Assembly: GCF_035594125.1 (NCBI RefSeq)
Contig: NW_026973728.1
Coordinates: forward strand, 248,001-312,000
Source of the DNA: Scylla paramamosain
Taxonomy: Eukaryota > Arthropoda > Malacostraca > Decapoda > Portunidae
Reading direction: 5' to 3'
DNA length: 64,000 bases
The position numbers were made by a program, and so were the translations under genes. This document shows, one piece after another, positions 62,171 through 64,000 of this stretch. A model generated the notes under the pieces. That model saw only the letters and a program-made list of their open reading frames with translations. It had not been told where the DNA came from and did not search any database. Position 1 is the first letter of the stretch. Every line of letters begins with the position of its first letter.

Positions 62171-64000
62171 GGTAACGAGGTGCCAAAATTCGGGCAAAGT
62201 TCAGGAAATTATATGAAATAAGAATATTATCAAAAAAGTTAAATTTAGCTTTTTTTCGGACTGTTATGTACCAAACTCCTAAAGTGCATGCAAAGGCACC
62301 TATATGGGGAAATTAAACGTCTTTGCCAGAAAACTGCTTTATGAGTGTTTTTCAGCATGTTAGGAACCAACACGATAAAACCCAAGGAAGTCAATCTATA
62401 AGGGAATCCAAAACAAAATTACTGAAAACGTGTCTTTTCGGTGTTTTATGTAGAAAACGCTAAAACGGATGCAAACCAACCAAAAAGAAGAAATAGAATA
62501 ACATTACCAAAAAGGTATATTTTGAGTGTTTTTGAAATTTTTACCTACAAAAAACGCGAAAATGGATGGAAAGCACTCTATATTGGGAAGCAAAAGGCAC
62601 CAAAAAGTATGTTAGGCACCAAAACGATAAATATTATGAAAGTCACTCTATATGGAAATCCAAAATAAAATTACTGGAAACGTGTCTTTTAAAAGATTTT
62701 CGTAGAAAAACGTTAAAACGATGCAAATTAACCAATATAGAATAACATTAACAAAAAAGTATATTTTGTGTGTTTTTGATCTTGTTACATAAAAAAAACG
62801 CGAAAATGGATCCAAAGCACTCTATATAAGGAAAAAAAAGGCCATAACGAGAAACGTGTATAATGAGTGTTTTATAGTTTCACCAGAATCACAAGGCAAA
62901 AAACGCAAAAACCTGACTGTATGGAGAAGTTTCTAAGATACGAAAATTCTGAAACTCATGAATAACACTCTTAATGAAGAAACAGAACAACCAGAAAAAA
63001 AAGCGTGTATTTTGAGTGTTTTTTTACATTCTTAGTTACCAAAACAATAAATTCCATGCGAAACTAGCTTTATGTGGGAAAAAAAATGACATTACAAGAA
63101 AAAGTGCCTTTGAGTGTTTTTGAGCGTGTTAGGCAATAAAGCACTATAAAGCAAGGCAATCACATTACATAGGAATAAAACCAACTTTTACGAAAAAAAA
63201 CTTGCCTTTTAGTGTTATTGACACGCATTTAGTAAGGTTGCTCTGTTTCTCAATTAAGAGTGTTATTCATGAGTTTCACCATATACAAGAGTTTTTGCGT
63301 TTTTTGCCTTGTGGTTTTTTTGAATTATAAAACATTCATTATACACCTTTCTCGCAATGTCCCTTTGTTTCCCAATATACAGTGCTTTGTATCCATTTTC
63401 GCGCTTTTTTGTAGGTAACAAGCTCAAAAACACTCAAAATATACATTTTGGTAATGTTTTTCTGCTTCTTGATATTGGTTGGTTTCTATCAGTTTTAGCG
63501 TTTTTCTACGTAAAACACTGAGAAGACACGTTTTCAGTAATTTTGTTTTGGATTCCCACATAGAGTGAGTTCCTTATTATTTATTGTTTTGGTGCCTAAC
63601 ATGCTGAAAAACACTCAAAAGACAGATTTCTGGTAAGGTTCCTAGTTTCCTCATATAGGAGGCTTTGCATGTCTTTTTAGTGTCTTTTGAGCGTGTTACG
63701 CAATAAAGCAGGGCAATCACATTACATGGGAATAAAACCAAATTTTACCAAGAACTTGCCTTTAAGTGTTTTTGAGGTCCTTACATACCAAAACGCTAAA
63801 ACGCATGCAAAATACATTTTATGGAGAAACAGAATAACATTACCAAATACATGTATTTTGAGTGTTTTTGATCATGTTATCTATAATAATGCTTAAATAC
63901 ATGCAAAGAACCTTATGTTTGGGAAACAAAAGGACATTACGAGAAACGTGTATTATGAGTGTTTTTTTTAAGTTCCTTTAGTACCAAAAAACTAAAACCC
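62171..64000 (+). repeat. HOR unit U54, A/I hybrid carrying a reversed segment, incomplete
   Basis: It has the same composite structure as 20060-21909: type A M1-M5, a cut at GGGAAGCAAAAGGCA near 62599, I-type M3-M9, a reversed segment (63222-63671), then M9-M12. The window ends before the next boundary. Confidence 0.86.
63222..63671 (-). repeat. Reversed monomer segment, copy 4
   Basis: It has the same junctions as copies at 21112, 29087 and 48432. M7/M6 is shortened near 63278 (GTTTCACCATATACAAG). Minus-strand M2-M7 are otherwise in order, with the D/E/F-type M3 (GAGTGAGTTCCTTATTATTT). Confidence 0.9.

Larger units (their letters stand above)
61771..64000 (+). repeat. Satellite higher-order repeat array, block 3, continues past the window
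   Basis: Forward HOR sequence resumes in M9 (AGCGTGTTAGGCAATAAAGC). One boundary is present, at 62171. The window ends in M12 of a composite A/I unit. Confidence 0.92.

Noticed and set aside
1..64000. CRISPR array
   Set aside because: Regular repeats exist, but the 'spacers' are themselves diverged copies of the same monomer, there are no cas genes, and the genome context is animal-like.
1..64000. CENP-B box
   Set aside because: I looked for TTCGNNNNANNCGGG and its reverse in the monomers; strings such as TTTCGTTTCCCAAAC and CGAAAGGACATTACG do not fit the required CGGG end.

Overview
The whole window is satellite DNA. I see no cellular gene, no rRNA or tRNA and no promoter. It is a very AT-rich array built from one monomer family of about 88-101 bp. 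Hallmarks are a GCATGCAAA core, CATTACCA/CATTACGAGAAACGTG in the second half, and a TTTTGAGTGTTTTTGAGC link to the next monomer. Twelve diverged monomers (here M1-M12) are fixed in order to make a higher-order repeat (HOR) unit of about 1.1 kb. Each unit ends in an A-rich (AAATAAAT-type) then T-rich tract, followed by a TTCATCTTCATAGGTACCGAG boundary. The only recognisable non-satellite sequence is a 444-bp broken fragment of a non-LTR retrotransposon (CR1/Rex1/L2-like reverse transcriptase) at 9271-9714. That fragment and the satellite architecture point to an animal nuclear genome, probably a vertebrate. The species cannot be named from the sequence. The array may be centromeric or pericentromeric, but that is inference.

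Layout. Positions 1-41638 are a continuous forward HOR array of about 39 units, many with internal deletions or duplications. Positions 41639-45167 are an island of the same monomer family without HOR order, forward to about 43335 and then reversed. Positions 45168-59585 are a second forward HOR array. Positions 59586-61770 are a second disordered island, entirely reversed. Positions 61771-64000 are HOR again and run off the window.

Above the HOR there is a further level. Units fall into recognisable types (called A, B, C, D, E, F, G, H, I, J1 and J2 here) that recur in the same order at nearly constant offsets. A-B-C-D-E at 35592-41008 reappears about 15.97 kb later at 51562-56851. C-D-F-A at 16704 reappears about 14.4 kb later at 31077. 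H-I-G at 27754 reappears about 19 kb later at 46688. Multi-unit blocks of several kb have therefore been copied as units.

The most unusual features are: (i) four copies of a reversed six-monomer segment with the same junctions, carrying sequence of another unit type; (ii) a set of fold-back insertions with very short loops, headed by a perfect 59-bp-arm inverted repeat with a 4-nt spacer at 21255-21376; (iii) a perfect 69-bp tandem duplication; and (iv) the retrotransposon fragment bounded on both sides by the same 14-bp satellite motif. All positions and types come from reading by eye. Unit boundaries are good to a few bases, and I computed no percent identities.
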